Part shown: piece by piece, positions 35,742 to 47,900 of the stretch | How the letters are laid out: each line of letters starts with the position of its first letter | Numbering within the stretch: the stretch's first letter is position 1 | From: Nomia melanderi | Taxonomy: Eukaryota > Arthropoda > Insecta > Hymenoptera > Halictidae | Direction: 5' to 3' | Assembly (NCBI RefSeq): GCF_051020985.1 | Contig: NC_135003.1 | Span: 12,145,501-12,209,500 of the forward strand | Length of the DNA: 64,000 bases | Made by a program: the position numbers and the translations under genes | Notes under the pieces: model-generated | Seen by the model: the letters and a program-made list of their open reading frames with translations, nothing else | What the model was told of the DNA's origin: nothing | Database searches by the model: none

Positions 35742-38700
35742 GTTATATTCCTTATGAAAAGGTATTCGAGTAGTTAGATGTAAAGTCGATTACTTTAGGA
35801 GTCGCAGTTTCTTTGGCAAACGCCCATTTGCTCGAAAGGCAGTGTCTCCGTGCAAAAAATAGCCGCCGGGACACGCGAGTGTCCGTGTTACTGCCAGTAG
35901 GCGCGGCTTCCACGCGCGTTCTCGAGCGATTGGGAAGCGTTCGCGCGTTAAGGAAGTTCTGAAAGCAAACAAAATCCCCGATCCGCTGCGGGCTCTCGTC
36001 ATCCGATTTACTCGGCTGGACGTTTGTGCTTTCTAAACAAGGTACGGAAACGTAGTTATCTTAACCGTCGAACGGAAGACGGAAGAATGACGGCGTAATG
36101 TTGCTGGAGAAACGATACGCTGAGAATTACACTGAGAATTTGCTCGGCAAGTATGTTCCGCGATGCAGCGGAGCCCGGGTATCGAATTTTGTACGATTGA
36201 GAAAAGATGCTTCCAAAAATGTCGCTCAAAGGATGTCGTTCATGTCGGATGTCGATGGAATTCCTCGACGAATCGTGTAACGAACGTTGATAGATGAACG
36301 GTACGCTCAGGAAGCTCGACTTTCTGCGTACAACTAGAAACAGCGGATCGTTCTAATCAGTTCGACGGTACATTATATAAAATCGGACGGGTTTCGTCGG
36401 TCTATGAATCCTCTTGCTACAGCGATGATGAATAATACAGCGTAGCCTGGCTTAGCGAAACCATTACGCCTCGGATTAGTGTCAGCTATCTTCATCGCGT
36501 GTTTTCTTATGCCTCTCGCGTCTCTGACTGCTCTCCCGAATCTCATCCCATCAGTATATCTAAAACGGTACCTTCGCCGGGCTCATACTTTAGCGATCCC
36601 GATTCCACCGCGCCGATACGTACGCCGATATGTCCCTCATATTCTATCTCCACCCGAGGAATGAAAGAGGAGCAAAACTTCTATACCACGGAGTCCCATA
36701 AAATGCTCCGAACAGTTACAAATGGACAAAGAATTCAATTAAATCACCGCCACCTTTACATTCCGATCACTTTATTCGTCTCATAAAACGCGCGAAGGCA
36801 GCGGTTTAACGATCGAACTCGAAATTTTGAATTCTCCTGCGCCCCCCGAAAGAATTCCGATAACGGAACTGTTATCCATTCGAATTCCTCGCAGTCACGG
36901 ATCGAGACGTCGCCGATTCAACGCGCCGCTCGTCGCGCTGCGCGAATTATCGCAGAAATGAGCGATACGACACCGGCTCGACGGAACGTGCGGCAGGGAA
37001 TGCGAGTAGACGGTGGGCCGACTGAATGATCCGCCATTTGATGGTCCATGATCCGTGCGAGACGCCGGGAGCTACGTGGCCACGGATCGGCGCACAGATT
37101 TTTATGATCCGGCATAGGAAACGATAAGGAAATTGCCATCGTGACGAAAGACGGCGGTTTTACGAGCGGCGGATCGTCAGGCTCGGTTTGATGCCAAACG
37201 CGCGCGGGCACGTGCACTGCACCGTAAATCACGGCTCGCCGGGTTTCGAAAGACGCCCGCTTGTCCGCGGGAGAACGCGCGCGGGAAAATCGCGCCACCG
37301 ATTAATGAGGAAAGCGATTAGTGGCGAGCCACGCGCGCCTTTTTTCCCCGCTTGCCGACGCGGAACACGTTTCCATCGATCAAACCGAATTGATCGCTTC
37401 CCCGTAGACACTGTAATTTGGCTACAATGTTACCTTTCCTTCCGGAGAACTGTTGCGGCGAGAACTGCGAGCATCCAATACCGCGTGCGACCTGGCAGTA
37501 AGAGGCCGCAGGAAATGACCGACGCGCGATTAAAACTTTTACGGCTCAATAGAAGTTGATTGATCGACTAACGATATAATATACGGCAATTGGGACGTGG
37601 ACGTTTATTTTCTGCCGCGTGTACTCCTCCTGTCAGCTGATCTCTGCTTTACATCATGAACGCGTCTCGCGGAAGACGCAGAGCCTACTAATCACTGTGA
37701 TCGGACTGGTGTGAATTCGAATAGTATAAAGACGGTATTGACGTGTACGGTTCATTAACTTCAATTAAGTTAACGATAGATCAGCCCATTTGCACGGACT
37801 GTGGAATCCTTGGTAAATCGTCCGGGAGAAACGATCATTTTCTCCACGCTTGGCGCGGCTCGATCAGATGAAAGTGTATTTTATGACTCGTTACGGATAT
37901 ATTTTAGACACGCTGTATGCGCTATTTTATTCATAAGTTCGGGCTAATTTAACGCAAGGTATATGCGCCACTGCTTCAGTCTTTCTCCCGTTTCGTAAAA
38001 ATTTAATCGGTTAAATATAATCGCATTCTACACGGCAATGCACTTACGAAGTAATTTCTCAATTGTTCATGAATGTGTTCGCACTAATTGAATAGGATCA
38101 AATAATATGCGATTAATGTACGACTATAGAAACGTTCTCTAAAAGCTCCATACTGTATACATATACATAGACAAAATATCGAGATGGAACCAGGTCGAAG
38201 ATGTCCGACCGACTTACAAAGCAACGAATAATAACGTTCGTCGTTCGTTCGAATATTACGCAGTTTCCCGAATCATAATTCGACCTGTATCGATAGGTAT
38301 TGAGACCGAGCATCGGTTAAGGAAAAGGAAATTTTCCATATATCAGAGAACGGCTCAGGCTGGAGTACAATCGGTGGCCCGGGAACCTCGCAGATGCCGA
38401 GCATGCAGTTTTATGTCCCGATCAGATGCAGCGTCGGTCCAAGGAGTTTGCATGTACGTCATTCCCGTTATTGAATTATTAATATGAAGTCGGACATCTG
38501 GTCGGGCCATATTTCGGTCGCGTTTCGCCGAGCGAACTCGCGCGGCTAATAAGATTTCCCCGTGGCGCGACCGGTGCCGACCGATCCGCTCACGGAAAGT
38601 CGATAGACCGTGGGAGCGAGAAAGAATTTCGGGAATCCCCGTCTAATCCCGTGAAACCGAGATTCACGGTGCTCCCGGGCCGCGACTCGAACGCATTAAA

Positions 38701-40025
38701 CTTTTGATCGAATTTTGCGGCGTCGAAGACACGCGCAAGAATATTGGACACCTCCTCCGACTACTTACGCTCGACGGCCACTCTCCCCCTTCGATCCGCC
38801 GCGTTTTGTCCGCCATCTTCGGGCGCCCGTGAATTTGTTCGGCTGCGATTCAACCTGTTTGTCGACTGCGCTCGGGAGCGGCTCGCGATAAATCTAGCGA
38901 TGCGAGAGATTAGAGATGCGAAATTCGAGCGGAGCCAGAACTCGTGTTACCGGATCGAGTTAAGGGTTCGATTGTTAACACAGCCTGCGCTGTTTGATAC
39001 TTCGAGTTTCCGCTTACGCTCCGGCAGCTGATCAAACAGTCCAATTGTAATTGTTCGTCGATAGGATACCGCACGGCGCCGCGGCGTTCAGGTCTTTTCC
39101 TGGTGTCTTCTTTTTCCCTCGTTTCTCGCGGTCCGCGTTGTAGCGGACACACGGGGGGCCCGAGTTTTTAATTGAACCGGATCCGCTGAGTTACGGTCAC
39201 CTTTTTAGGGGAATTTGTGGAATTTTGTTCGTTTTTCCAGGAGTTCGCTGCGAATGTACACTTAAATTTTTTACGAGTGTTTTCATGCACCTTCGATAAT
39301 GTAAAAGCGTTTTTACGGCGGGTGCTTCAATCAATGATCGATCCTAAAATTCGCGAATATCGGGTCCGCTTCGCCGAGCACGCGTGCGCGCACGGCGGGT
39401 ATGCGATATTTCTACGCTCGGTTTTTTTCTGTAACAACAAAAACGATTTTTTGGACTGTGAAGGGACAATATGAATTTTGGAGCACTACGCTGTACAGGG
39501 GAAGAATGTTTATTAACAGTGTAAATGGTGAAATTTATATATTGTTGAATGGCACGATCGAATATTTAGCAGCGAAACATCGCAGCAGAGGGAATTTACG
39601 GTATTTTCATAACTACTGAATGTTTGTCTGTAAATATTGCGTTATTACCAGACGGAAATAACAGTGTGACGCCATTGGAAATTGGTTGGTCTTTAATGCT
39701 ATGTAGAGCGGAACGAATACAAGGAGACATTCTAAAAATGTTATTAACCATCTGAGATATGCGGAAATAGATTTACATGAATCAGTAAATCTTTGTAACA
39801 ATCTATTGGGAGAGAATGCTAAACGATTACCGTTACCAACTGGCAACATGCAAATACTTTCTGCAGATGTAAACAGATTTCACCGTGGATAGCTTATTTA
39901 TTTGTATATTTCATTTATTTAAAACTCTGTAGAAAGTTGTCCGACATCTTGATTTATTTCTCAAACACGCAGTAAATCAATGTCGAAATGTGTTGTGTCT
40001 ATTGCATTGTTTTATTTCTCGAAAT
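35742..40025. other. Gene-free stretch
   Basis: No supported gene. CpG-rich patches at 36.8-37.5 and 38.5-39.2 kb contain open frames on both strands, none with a domain or consistent coding bias. Confidence 0.45.
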
Positions 40026-40036
40026 TATATAAAAAG
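40026..40036 (+). promoter_or_regulatory. Possible TATA box upstream of the desaturase
   Basis: TATATAAAAAG lies in the otherwise AT-rich upstream flank, about 600 bases before the desaturase ATG. No initiator word stands at exactly the expected distance, and a 5'-untranslated intron would probably be needed, so this is tentative. Confidence 0.25.
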
Positions 40037-40355
40037 CAGTCTGTCCTCATGGTACTGACATCTTACAAACAAACAGTGAATAAATATCCAACAATACTCT
40101 GTCTATAGAGGGAAAAGATTTTTTCAGCAGATACCAGACTATAACTCAAAAACAAGGTCATATCGACCTGCATATTTATATGAATCCCTTTCATCGCGTT
40201 TGTACACCGAATTCAGCCCCACAGTACGTCGCACAACGTAGTATGGAATAGTCAGTTAACGGTTGCAACAGATTTCTTTCTGTCAAATTTCATACTACTC
40301 GACTCAAGATTCATAGACTAGTTTGTTCTGATCACATTCGAATGAATCATTTCAT

Positions 40356-40559
40356 TTAACACTAGGTTCACGGACATTTACTGTACAGTTTGCTCCATCG
40401 CTCTTGGAAACATTGATATTCGTTCATTCGAATCTTTCAAATTGGAGGTTTAAAAGTAGGCGTAATTGCATGAATCGAAATCGATCCAAACGTTTACCGT
40501 ATAATGTTTATCAAATGCAATACCAGCCGAACTGACTCGTTCCGTAAATCTAATGTTAA
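40356..40559. mobile_element. TTAA-flanked MITE (family F) upstream of the desaturase
   Basis: TTAACACTAGGTTCACGGAC at 40356 and, in reverse from TTAA at 40556-40559, TTAACATTAGATTTACGGAA. It is 204 bp and non-coding. Its 3' end is similar to 595-668. It ends 80 bases before the desaturase ATG, so it may contribute to the leader or promoter. Confidence 0.75.
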
Positions 40560-40638
40560 TTGATCTCTGTATCGAGTGAGGTCAACTGACATAGACGATT
40601 TTCTGATTAGGAAAGAAGTATATAGTAACACTGTGAAA

Positions 40639-43600
40639 ATGTACTGCTCGACGCTGACACAGTATGAGGAGCAGAAGAAACCTGATCAAAATCTGGAGAA
40701 GGACGTGGTACCACTTCCGATAGGGAGGGAACAAACCCGAGTTAGCCAGCCGATAATATGGCGGAATGTGATTGCTATCGCAGTGCTTCATTTCCTGGCC
40801 GTCTACAGTTTCGTGACCCGTTATTCGGAAGGGACGCTGTGGATCTGGATATTTAGTAAGTGCACGTGAAATGTTTTTACTTTAATACTTGAAAGATTTT
40901 ACTATCCGTTTTCCATTTACAAGCAAGGTGAATCCGTAACCTGGAAAACTCCGCTGAAAATAATATGAAATCGTTAAAGGGTGAATTTTCGTAAATGCTT
41001 TTGGTTTTTCGTAAATTTTTGACTTTTCAGCAGTTCCTTTATTCAACGTCTATAACAAATGAACAGCGAATATTTCTGTATTTTTGAAGCATGAGATAAA
41101 AGTTTGAATAGAATTCCATTCGTTTCCATAGTTTTTTTAGGCTGCCCAAAATATGAACATTCCATGATTTGAAAACTGAAATTTCATAGTTTTAGAAGTT
41201 AAATAAAAGAGGCGTAGATGTAGAAATTCGCGGTTTGCTAATGCTCTCTAAGAATACATTATCCTACTAATGGTGTATTTAAATTGTTATGTTGAACATC
41301 AAGCCTCGTGCGTGGGCACTAGTGTGTGCAACGCTGGAATGAAGAATTCAGCGCCGCGCGGCTAAAATAAACTGATCTTACAATGCTTTGCTCTCTCCGC
41401 GGAGCCGAGAGAAGTACACTTGAATTTCTGAGATATTTTTCAGCAATGTGGAAGCTCGGCGAAAAAATGACGTCCGTTTCAGAAATACCCGAGCTGCCGC
41501 GGATTCAGCTTGACCTGTTGAGGATCGGATCGTTGAGAATCTTTTTCACTGTTTTTATATCGAATCTTTTTACATGAAGCCATAGCGTACGGGCTCACCG
41601 CCGGTTTTGGAGTGACGGCAGGGATGCATCGATTGTGGGCACACAGAAGTTACTCGGCCAAGACACCACTGCGGATCGTTTTGGCATGTTTGTATTGCAT
41701 GATGGGACAGGTTAGTATACAACAGAATCGGGCAAAATGTAATCTGATTAAAACTAATGATTCAAATATAACCTTCATTCGATTGCAAGTTGCAGTTTGC
41801 GATTACTAATTAGAGCCCGTCGTAACGAGTTCGTTTGCAATTGGAAATTGCTGATAATTACGAACTATAAAACACGATGTTTTATCGAAACAACGGTTAA
41901 CGTTCGAATTATCCCCGGTCGTACGTAATCAAATTACATTTTGGTCGACTATGGTTTACGGTGTTTCTGAAGGAAGTTTCGTTTCGAGCGAAACGAAAGA
42001 ATATTTGATTGAATCGTTGCGTTTCGTTCGATTAGACGCACTTCTACAAATGGTTACGGGACCACAGAACGCATCACAAGTATTCGGAAACGGCCGCGGA
42101 TCCGCATGACGCGACACGAGGCTTCTTTTTCTCGCACATAGGCTGGCTAATGATGAAACGGCACCCGGCAGTCAAGGAATACGGCAGTAAAATCGACATG
42201 AGCGATATCCTCGCTGATCCAGTAATCACGTTCTTCGACAAGTAAGAGATTTTCCCTTTAACTACTTCACACTTTCATTCAGAAAGTTGAACGCACTGGC
42301 GGCTCGCGTCCGAGTGACTTTTTTATCATGCGGAATGAAAGGAAGAGAGTGCCTCGCGTAGATACGCAGTGGCTTAATAATTACTGATGTGTTTTTAGAT
42401 AGCGTTACAATTAATCTTATTCACCGGCGCAACGTTAATGCCTAGTTCTGCTGATTCTAAGATAGAGGATACTTCATGCTACGGTGCTCGTGCATTTATT
42501 CGTGGAAACATTGTGTTCTTTCAGGGGATTCTAGCTATTTTTCTTTCCCTCCTTTTCATTAATTCAATGGGCTTAGAGAAGAGTTCGTGTATTATTAATG
42601 GCGGGCTGTAACGTACAAGATGTGGTTTTTGGTACGCTGAAATTTTGATTCACGTTGAATTCGGAATGTAATTCGTGCAACAAAACGTGCAAAACCATCG
42701 ATTTAAATATATTTTCAGAAGTCGTACCATTTCGTACGGTTTCAACTATTATACACGCAGGATATTTATGTAATTTCGTTTCGTGTTGGATTCAAAATAC
42801 AATTGATTCCAACGGACTGCAGGAAATATTCAGTTCGCCCCAACGAGAGAACACAAAGGGCTGGACTGTAAAGCGAGAGTATTAGTTGAGAACAACAAGT
42901 ATTACGAGCACCATTAATTTGGAAACCATGTTCAAATTAGTAGAACGCCGTTGTGTAGTACTTGATCTACTAGGAATTCTCAATTTTGATCCGCTTAATA
43001 TCAATTAAAATAAATAAATGTAATTTGAATTTTCTTGCTTTCAATACTACTTGTTAGAGTAGTTTAATAAAGAAACGACTGCAAACAGTGTTGTCAGAAA
43101 AAACTATATACACGAGATTCGAGATATTAGCCATTAAGCTTATATCCACAAAGTCCATTGCAGCAACTCGTAACCTACCTTCCAAGAGCTCAATAATGAA
43201 ATATTAAAATGGAAAAAGATTTTTGTTCTCTCTAAACAGCTACCACAAGTTTTACCCTTAGAACTCGAATGTCTTTTCGCTAGAAACATTCAACATTTTC
43301 TGATCAGACACAGACGACATCTCTTGAAGCTAAGCTAACAAAAAATTACACATACATTAAGGAACAAAGATACTTTATACAGATTTCATTATTACGTATA
43401 AAGCTTTATAATTTTATTGTATCAAACAAAATGGCGACTGAGGGTTGTTTCTCAATGACAAAGGGTTAATACATTACACAAAATTGAATACTAAACGTAA
43501 AACATCGGAATTCCCATGTAATGAAATAAACAACGACTAAGGGTTGTTTCTCAATGACAAAGGGTTAATAAATTATACAAAATTGAATGCTGAATGCCAA

Positions 43601-44407
43601 ACCTCAGAATTCATATGCGATGAAGTAAACGACGACAAAGGCTCGCGTTCAGATCGTAAAGAGTAAATACGTTACACAAAATCGAATGCTAAACGTGAAA
43701 CTTCAGAATTCTTATGTAATGAAATAAACGACGACAGAGGCTCGCCCCTCGAGTGTAAAGGGTTAAGCTCAGATGTCCCGAAGGTGGAACACTACCAACC
43801 GAAATGTTCGCAGGTACTACGAGATAATAATGATCTGGCTGGCTTTCGTCTTCCCGACGCTGCTCCCGGTGTACCTCTGGGGCGAGATGTGGTACGTAAG
43901 CTTCCACGCGACAGTGATCCGCTACGTCTTTTCGCTGCACGCCACGTTCGCCGTCAACAGTTTCGCTCACATGTGGGGGAACCGGCCGTACAACAGGCGA
44001 GTACCGTCGCGGCGGTGAAGCGCGTGCCGTTTCTGGCTAGCCGACCGTGACCGAAGTTAATTAAAACTTTCGATGCTCGCTCGTTTTCCGTGACCGGCTT
44101 ACTTCTAACAACACGCGTTTTTCTATTCTGTTCCGGCCACAGGAAGGTCAAGCCCACGGAAAACGCGGTGGTGTCCTTCTTCGCGCACGGCGAGGGCTGG
44201 CACAATTATCATCATTCGTTCCCGTGGGACTACAAGGCGGCGGAGTTAGGCTCGTCCTGGCTGAACACCACCACAGGCTTCATCGAATTAATGGAGCGCG
44301 TAGGACTCGCGTACGATCTGAAGACGCCGAGCAAAGAGCTCGTCGAGCGGACCGCGCAGAAAAAAGGCGACGGGACCGACAGCCTTTGGGGCCATCGCAG
44401 GCACTGA
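40639..44407 (+). CDS. Acyl-CoA desaturase (delta-9/delta-11 type), five exons
   Basis: Exons 40639-40855, 41580-41710, 42036-42241, 43814-43996 and 44143-44407 join to 334 codons (333 residues), normal for the family. The product is an ER membrane, di-iron, oxygen-dependent enzyme that puts a double bond into fatty acyl-CoA. All three histidine boxes are present: HRLWAH (89-94), HRTHHK (126-131) and HNYHH (266-270), with the family signatures GVTAGMHRLW, SETAADPHDATRGFFFSH, AHMWGNRPY and GEGWHNYHH. Membrane stretches lie at about 42-59, 68-87, 192-210 and 218-234. Introns 1-3 are GT-AG. Intron 4 either uses a GC donor (AG/GCGAGT at 43997) or a shifted GT donor at 44001 with acceptor AG at 44145-44146; both give 333 residues, with K or R at 247. 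AATAAA is at 44918-44923. ATG 40639 is the only in-frame candidate. Delta-9 versus other regiospecificity cannot be told from this. Confidence 0.92.
43251..43766. mobile_element. Family E MITE with internal tandem expansion, in desaturase intron 3
   Basis: The left end is TTTA then CCCTTAGAACTCGAATG (43251 on); the right end is CTCGAGTGTAAAGGGTTAA (to 43766), matching the ends of the elements at 14423 and 56294. At 516 bp it is twice the size of its relatives because its right part is repeated. It ends 48 bases before exon 4. Confidence 0.7.
43435..43766. repeat. 99-bp tandem repeat, about 3.3 copies
   Basis: Units begin at 43435, 43534, 43633 and 43732 (CGACTGAGGG, CGACTAAGGG, CGACAAAGG, CGACAGAGG), exactly 99 bases apart. 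Each contains AAAGGGTTAA or AAAGAGTAAA, then ACACAAAATTGAATGCT (or a close variant), and AATGAAATAAACRACGAC. Every unit therefore carries a copy of the MITE end sequence. Confidence 0.88.
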
Positions 44408-44917
44408 AAACGCCCGTGCGAGATTTACGCTCGGACATACCGATCCGCGCTATTTTTCCTTGTCCCTGTGTACACCGGTACGACGGTCGGATGTGTTCTA
44501 GGCAACAGTTCAATCTTACGTTTTTTATTATCCAGACCTCTGGGCATTATTCGAATTGTTTGGAATGGATTCTTAACGTTAGACGGAATAGACGAATGAA
44601 CCCTTGTTATCGGAACGCTTCGCTCGGACGATGATTGCTCGCTATTTGAATGGCAAATTCGAGTGGCTTGTTTATTTGGGCAATTTGTCTTTGTTTGTTT
44701 GAATTTGCCGATCAGTTCCGACGGACATGTACACACAGTGTAAGTACCTCGAGTAACGAACGAATATTTGTTCGAATAGATTTTTATTGTATCGACCAAT
44801 ACCCTTGTTCTTTCTCTGTATATTTCAATAGAATTTTGCTTATCACTGTTATCCTTCGTGTCGCGCGGCGAGTTTCACGTTTGCTTCACGAATGTAGTTT
44901 ATAAGTTTATTTTATAT

Positions 44918-44923
44918 AATAAA
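44918..44923 (+). terminator. Polyadenylation signal of the desaturase
   Basis: AATAAA about 510 bases after the desaturase TGA, followed by a T/GT-rich stretch. It is the first good signal downstream of the gene. Confidence 0.55.
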
Positions 44924-47900
44924 TGTTCTTTAGAGTAGCGAGCAGCATCTAATTTGTCACTCATGGAACCTTAGAATTAAGAAACAGCTCCGCTGAATAC
45001 CAAGGTAACGCGAGGAACAATTCCGGCGATCGAATCGTTACTCACTGGAACCGGGGAATATTTCCGCAGGCTCCCGTTTCCGCGGACTGATCCCCGCGGG
45101 AAGAAAAATTCAACGGACATTCGATTCTTCGGTGAAGGGTGTAATTGAGTCGGTAAAATCCGCGGCGGAGCAATTATGAAAAAAGACGGGAGGGGAAACT
45201 GCCGATACTAGCTCGAGGAGTAACGATTGTCCATGCTTCATCGGTAGAAAACCGATAAAAAGGTAATTAACTTATCACGGGAAGCTGTTGGAAGTTAAAT
45301 TATATTTCGCCCGGCCGACCCGTAAAAACGGAGTCGATTCAATAACTCGTATTTCATTTGTACCCTTCCCCTTTCCGCCCCTTCGCGTCTGTGCGCCGTA
45401 CATATGCATATATAGTCCCGTTTAACGTCCTGTCCGTTTAACCTAAATGCGGCTGGGATTCGAATATGGCGGATCGGATCCCGCGGAAAGGTTCACGGGG
45501 ACGATTTTTAGCCCGTCGATCGTTTAATCCGCCGGCGATTATCGTCGGAGGGTCGGAACGACGACCGCGTTCTAAATAATTTAGACCCGTTTCCGCGCGG
45601 TTTGGCTCGGTTCTCGCGACGGCCTATCTTGCCGTGAATTTTCATCGGCGAATCGTTATTGCCTCCCTTCCTAATTATCGTCGGCCGCGTATCGCGCACT
45701 ACCTACGTGCTGGCACTTTCACTGGTTTCCCAAGGGGTCGGGGGTGGGCGGGTTTCGCGCGTATCGCGAGTCGTTATTCATCGGAACGACGCGAAATTAA
45801 TTATCGGCGCGGGAAACAACGGTAACCGAAGCTTCAACGACGCGGTAATTACGCGCCAGACCGCCCGGCGCTCGCGGAGAAAATGCGTAATTCTACCTGT
45901 TTGCGATTGTTTCATATTTCCCGGATTCGATTGGACACGGCGCGCGTACCGTTGCCCGCTTTATAAATAATACGGGACGACTCGGTCCTCTTGTTTCGCC
46001 GGGTGAGTCACCCTTGGATCATTTGGGATCACTTATCAATTGTTCATCGTGCGAAAAATGTTTCGGATGGAAGTGTCGTGTCAAGAGTGCGTCGAGGGTA
46101 GTAATCGATTTATTATTTTGCTGTTCTCGAATGTAACTTGTGAGTTCCGATTCCACGGTTTGAAAGAGTGTTGAACGCTGAACAAGGAGTTAAGCTATGA
46201 AAAGTACCAAGTTTCGAGGTATTTTTCAAATGCTTTTCACTGGAAGTGATATGGCTGCACTTGGTTGAATTGGATTGAAGAATGTCTACGTAATTACTGG
46301 TTTTTGAAACCATATACTTTGGTAGCCTCTTTTTTTGCAAGTAATTCAAGGTGGAGGCGTTAGGTGACTCATCCTGTATACTCGCTCGCTCTAGATTACA
46401 CCTGTATCCTCCACCTGATGCCGGTTTATTTTTAAAAGAACGGTGTGCACGTCCGACTACCGTGTAAAAATACACCGCTCGTTTCCATAAGTGCGATGCC
46501 GAGAGATTATATAGCCGAGTTTCGATATTTATAGCTGACTAGGACTTTATTTTACTACTTGCGTTCGATCTTATCGTCGATAGAGGCTACTGACCAACGC
46601 GTTTCCACGCCAACGCGTTTCCGACGTTGGAAATAGATATTTCCCGGCAATAGCCGAACTGTAATAGGAATGCAAAGTTCAATTCCCGCGTTTTGCATTT
46701 TTAATCGTTCCAAGAGAAGAATGAACCGCCCTCGGTAATTGAAGGGTTGCCACGTCGCATCTATTTTTCAGGGTGATCCCAAAGTAGCACGCGAAGCTTT
46801 ATCGGAAGAGTATACGCGTTGTGGATTTATAACCTGAGTGATTTAGTACGACAAGTCGTTCCTGTTTTCTCGTTTTTTTTTATATTAATAGAAATATCGA
46901 TTGAAACCCCGTCCTCTCGGACGTTGGGGTTGGCGCAGTCCGAGAGGGTGAAAAACGAAAACACGGACGGACCGATTGTATCGGAAAGTTGATCATATTT
47001 TCTACGTGAAATCAAACACTACTTTCAATATATAAATTCATTGTATTATAATCGGCAACTGTATATTAATATTTTAAGGAAGCATTCCGATTACACTCAC
47101 TTCGGCGCATTCTAAAAATAAGATCCAGTTCTACGATTGAAACTCCCAGCGAGGATAATCACGTTACCGGATAGACAACCACGCGTCAGTTTTATAAGCA
47201 GAATTATAATTGACACTTGATATGGCAGGTGAAATTGATTTTCGGAACAGTTAAAGTCCAATTTCGTTCAAGTAGCAATAGCTCTTATCTACGTCGTAAC
47301 CAACTGAGAAGCGAGTACACGGAAGTCCCGCTTAAATGGATGGATGGATCCAAATGAAGCGTGCATCACGGCATGTCCGCTCCCAAATTGACGTATCTCT
47401 CCGTGTACAGTATTTTCCGGTGGTTTTGGAGGGGCTAGTATCGATTAACGATGCGAGACAGGAAAATCGGCGTTTCGGTTTCTCGGGAACGCGAGAGCGC
47501 GTCGTTTTCTTACCACCTCCGTGACGATGCCGAGCATTTTGCTCCATGAATTTGTTATGGCCATCGCAATAGAACGGATCGATAAGACACATTCTGTCTG
47601 TGCACGGCGGTGGATGTGTCTTTCGCCGTCGCCCGGAGGCGACGGAATAAATTTGAATCGCGCACATGCGAGAGGGTCATTCGCTGATCAGATACGAGCC
47701 GGGGTAATCAGATTCTCCGGCGTTGTTACTTTTCATCCGGCGGCGGCGGCGGTGATCGATGCGCCGCGATAACGTTCGCGACGTGCTTCTTCCTCTATTT
47801 TTAGGTGCAATTAAATCGCCGATAGCGGACGACTGTAAACGAGCTCGAGGTGAAATTAATAAACTACCAACGGATTACGGGCGGAGCAATAAACAATCGC

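Noticed and set aside
46906..46955. Inverted repeat CCTCTCGGA / TCCGAGAGG
   Set aside because: A single 9-bp stem with a 17-base loop in GC-rich DNA. It has no poly-U tract, no gene partner and no similarity to known RNA motifs that I can see.
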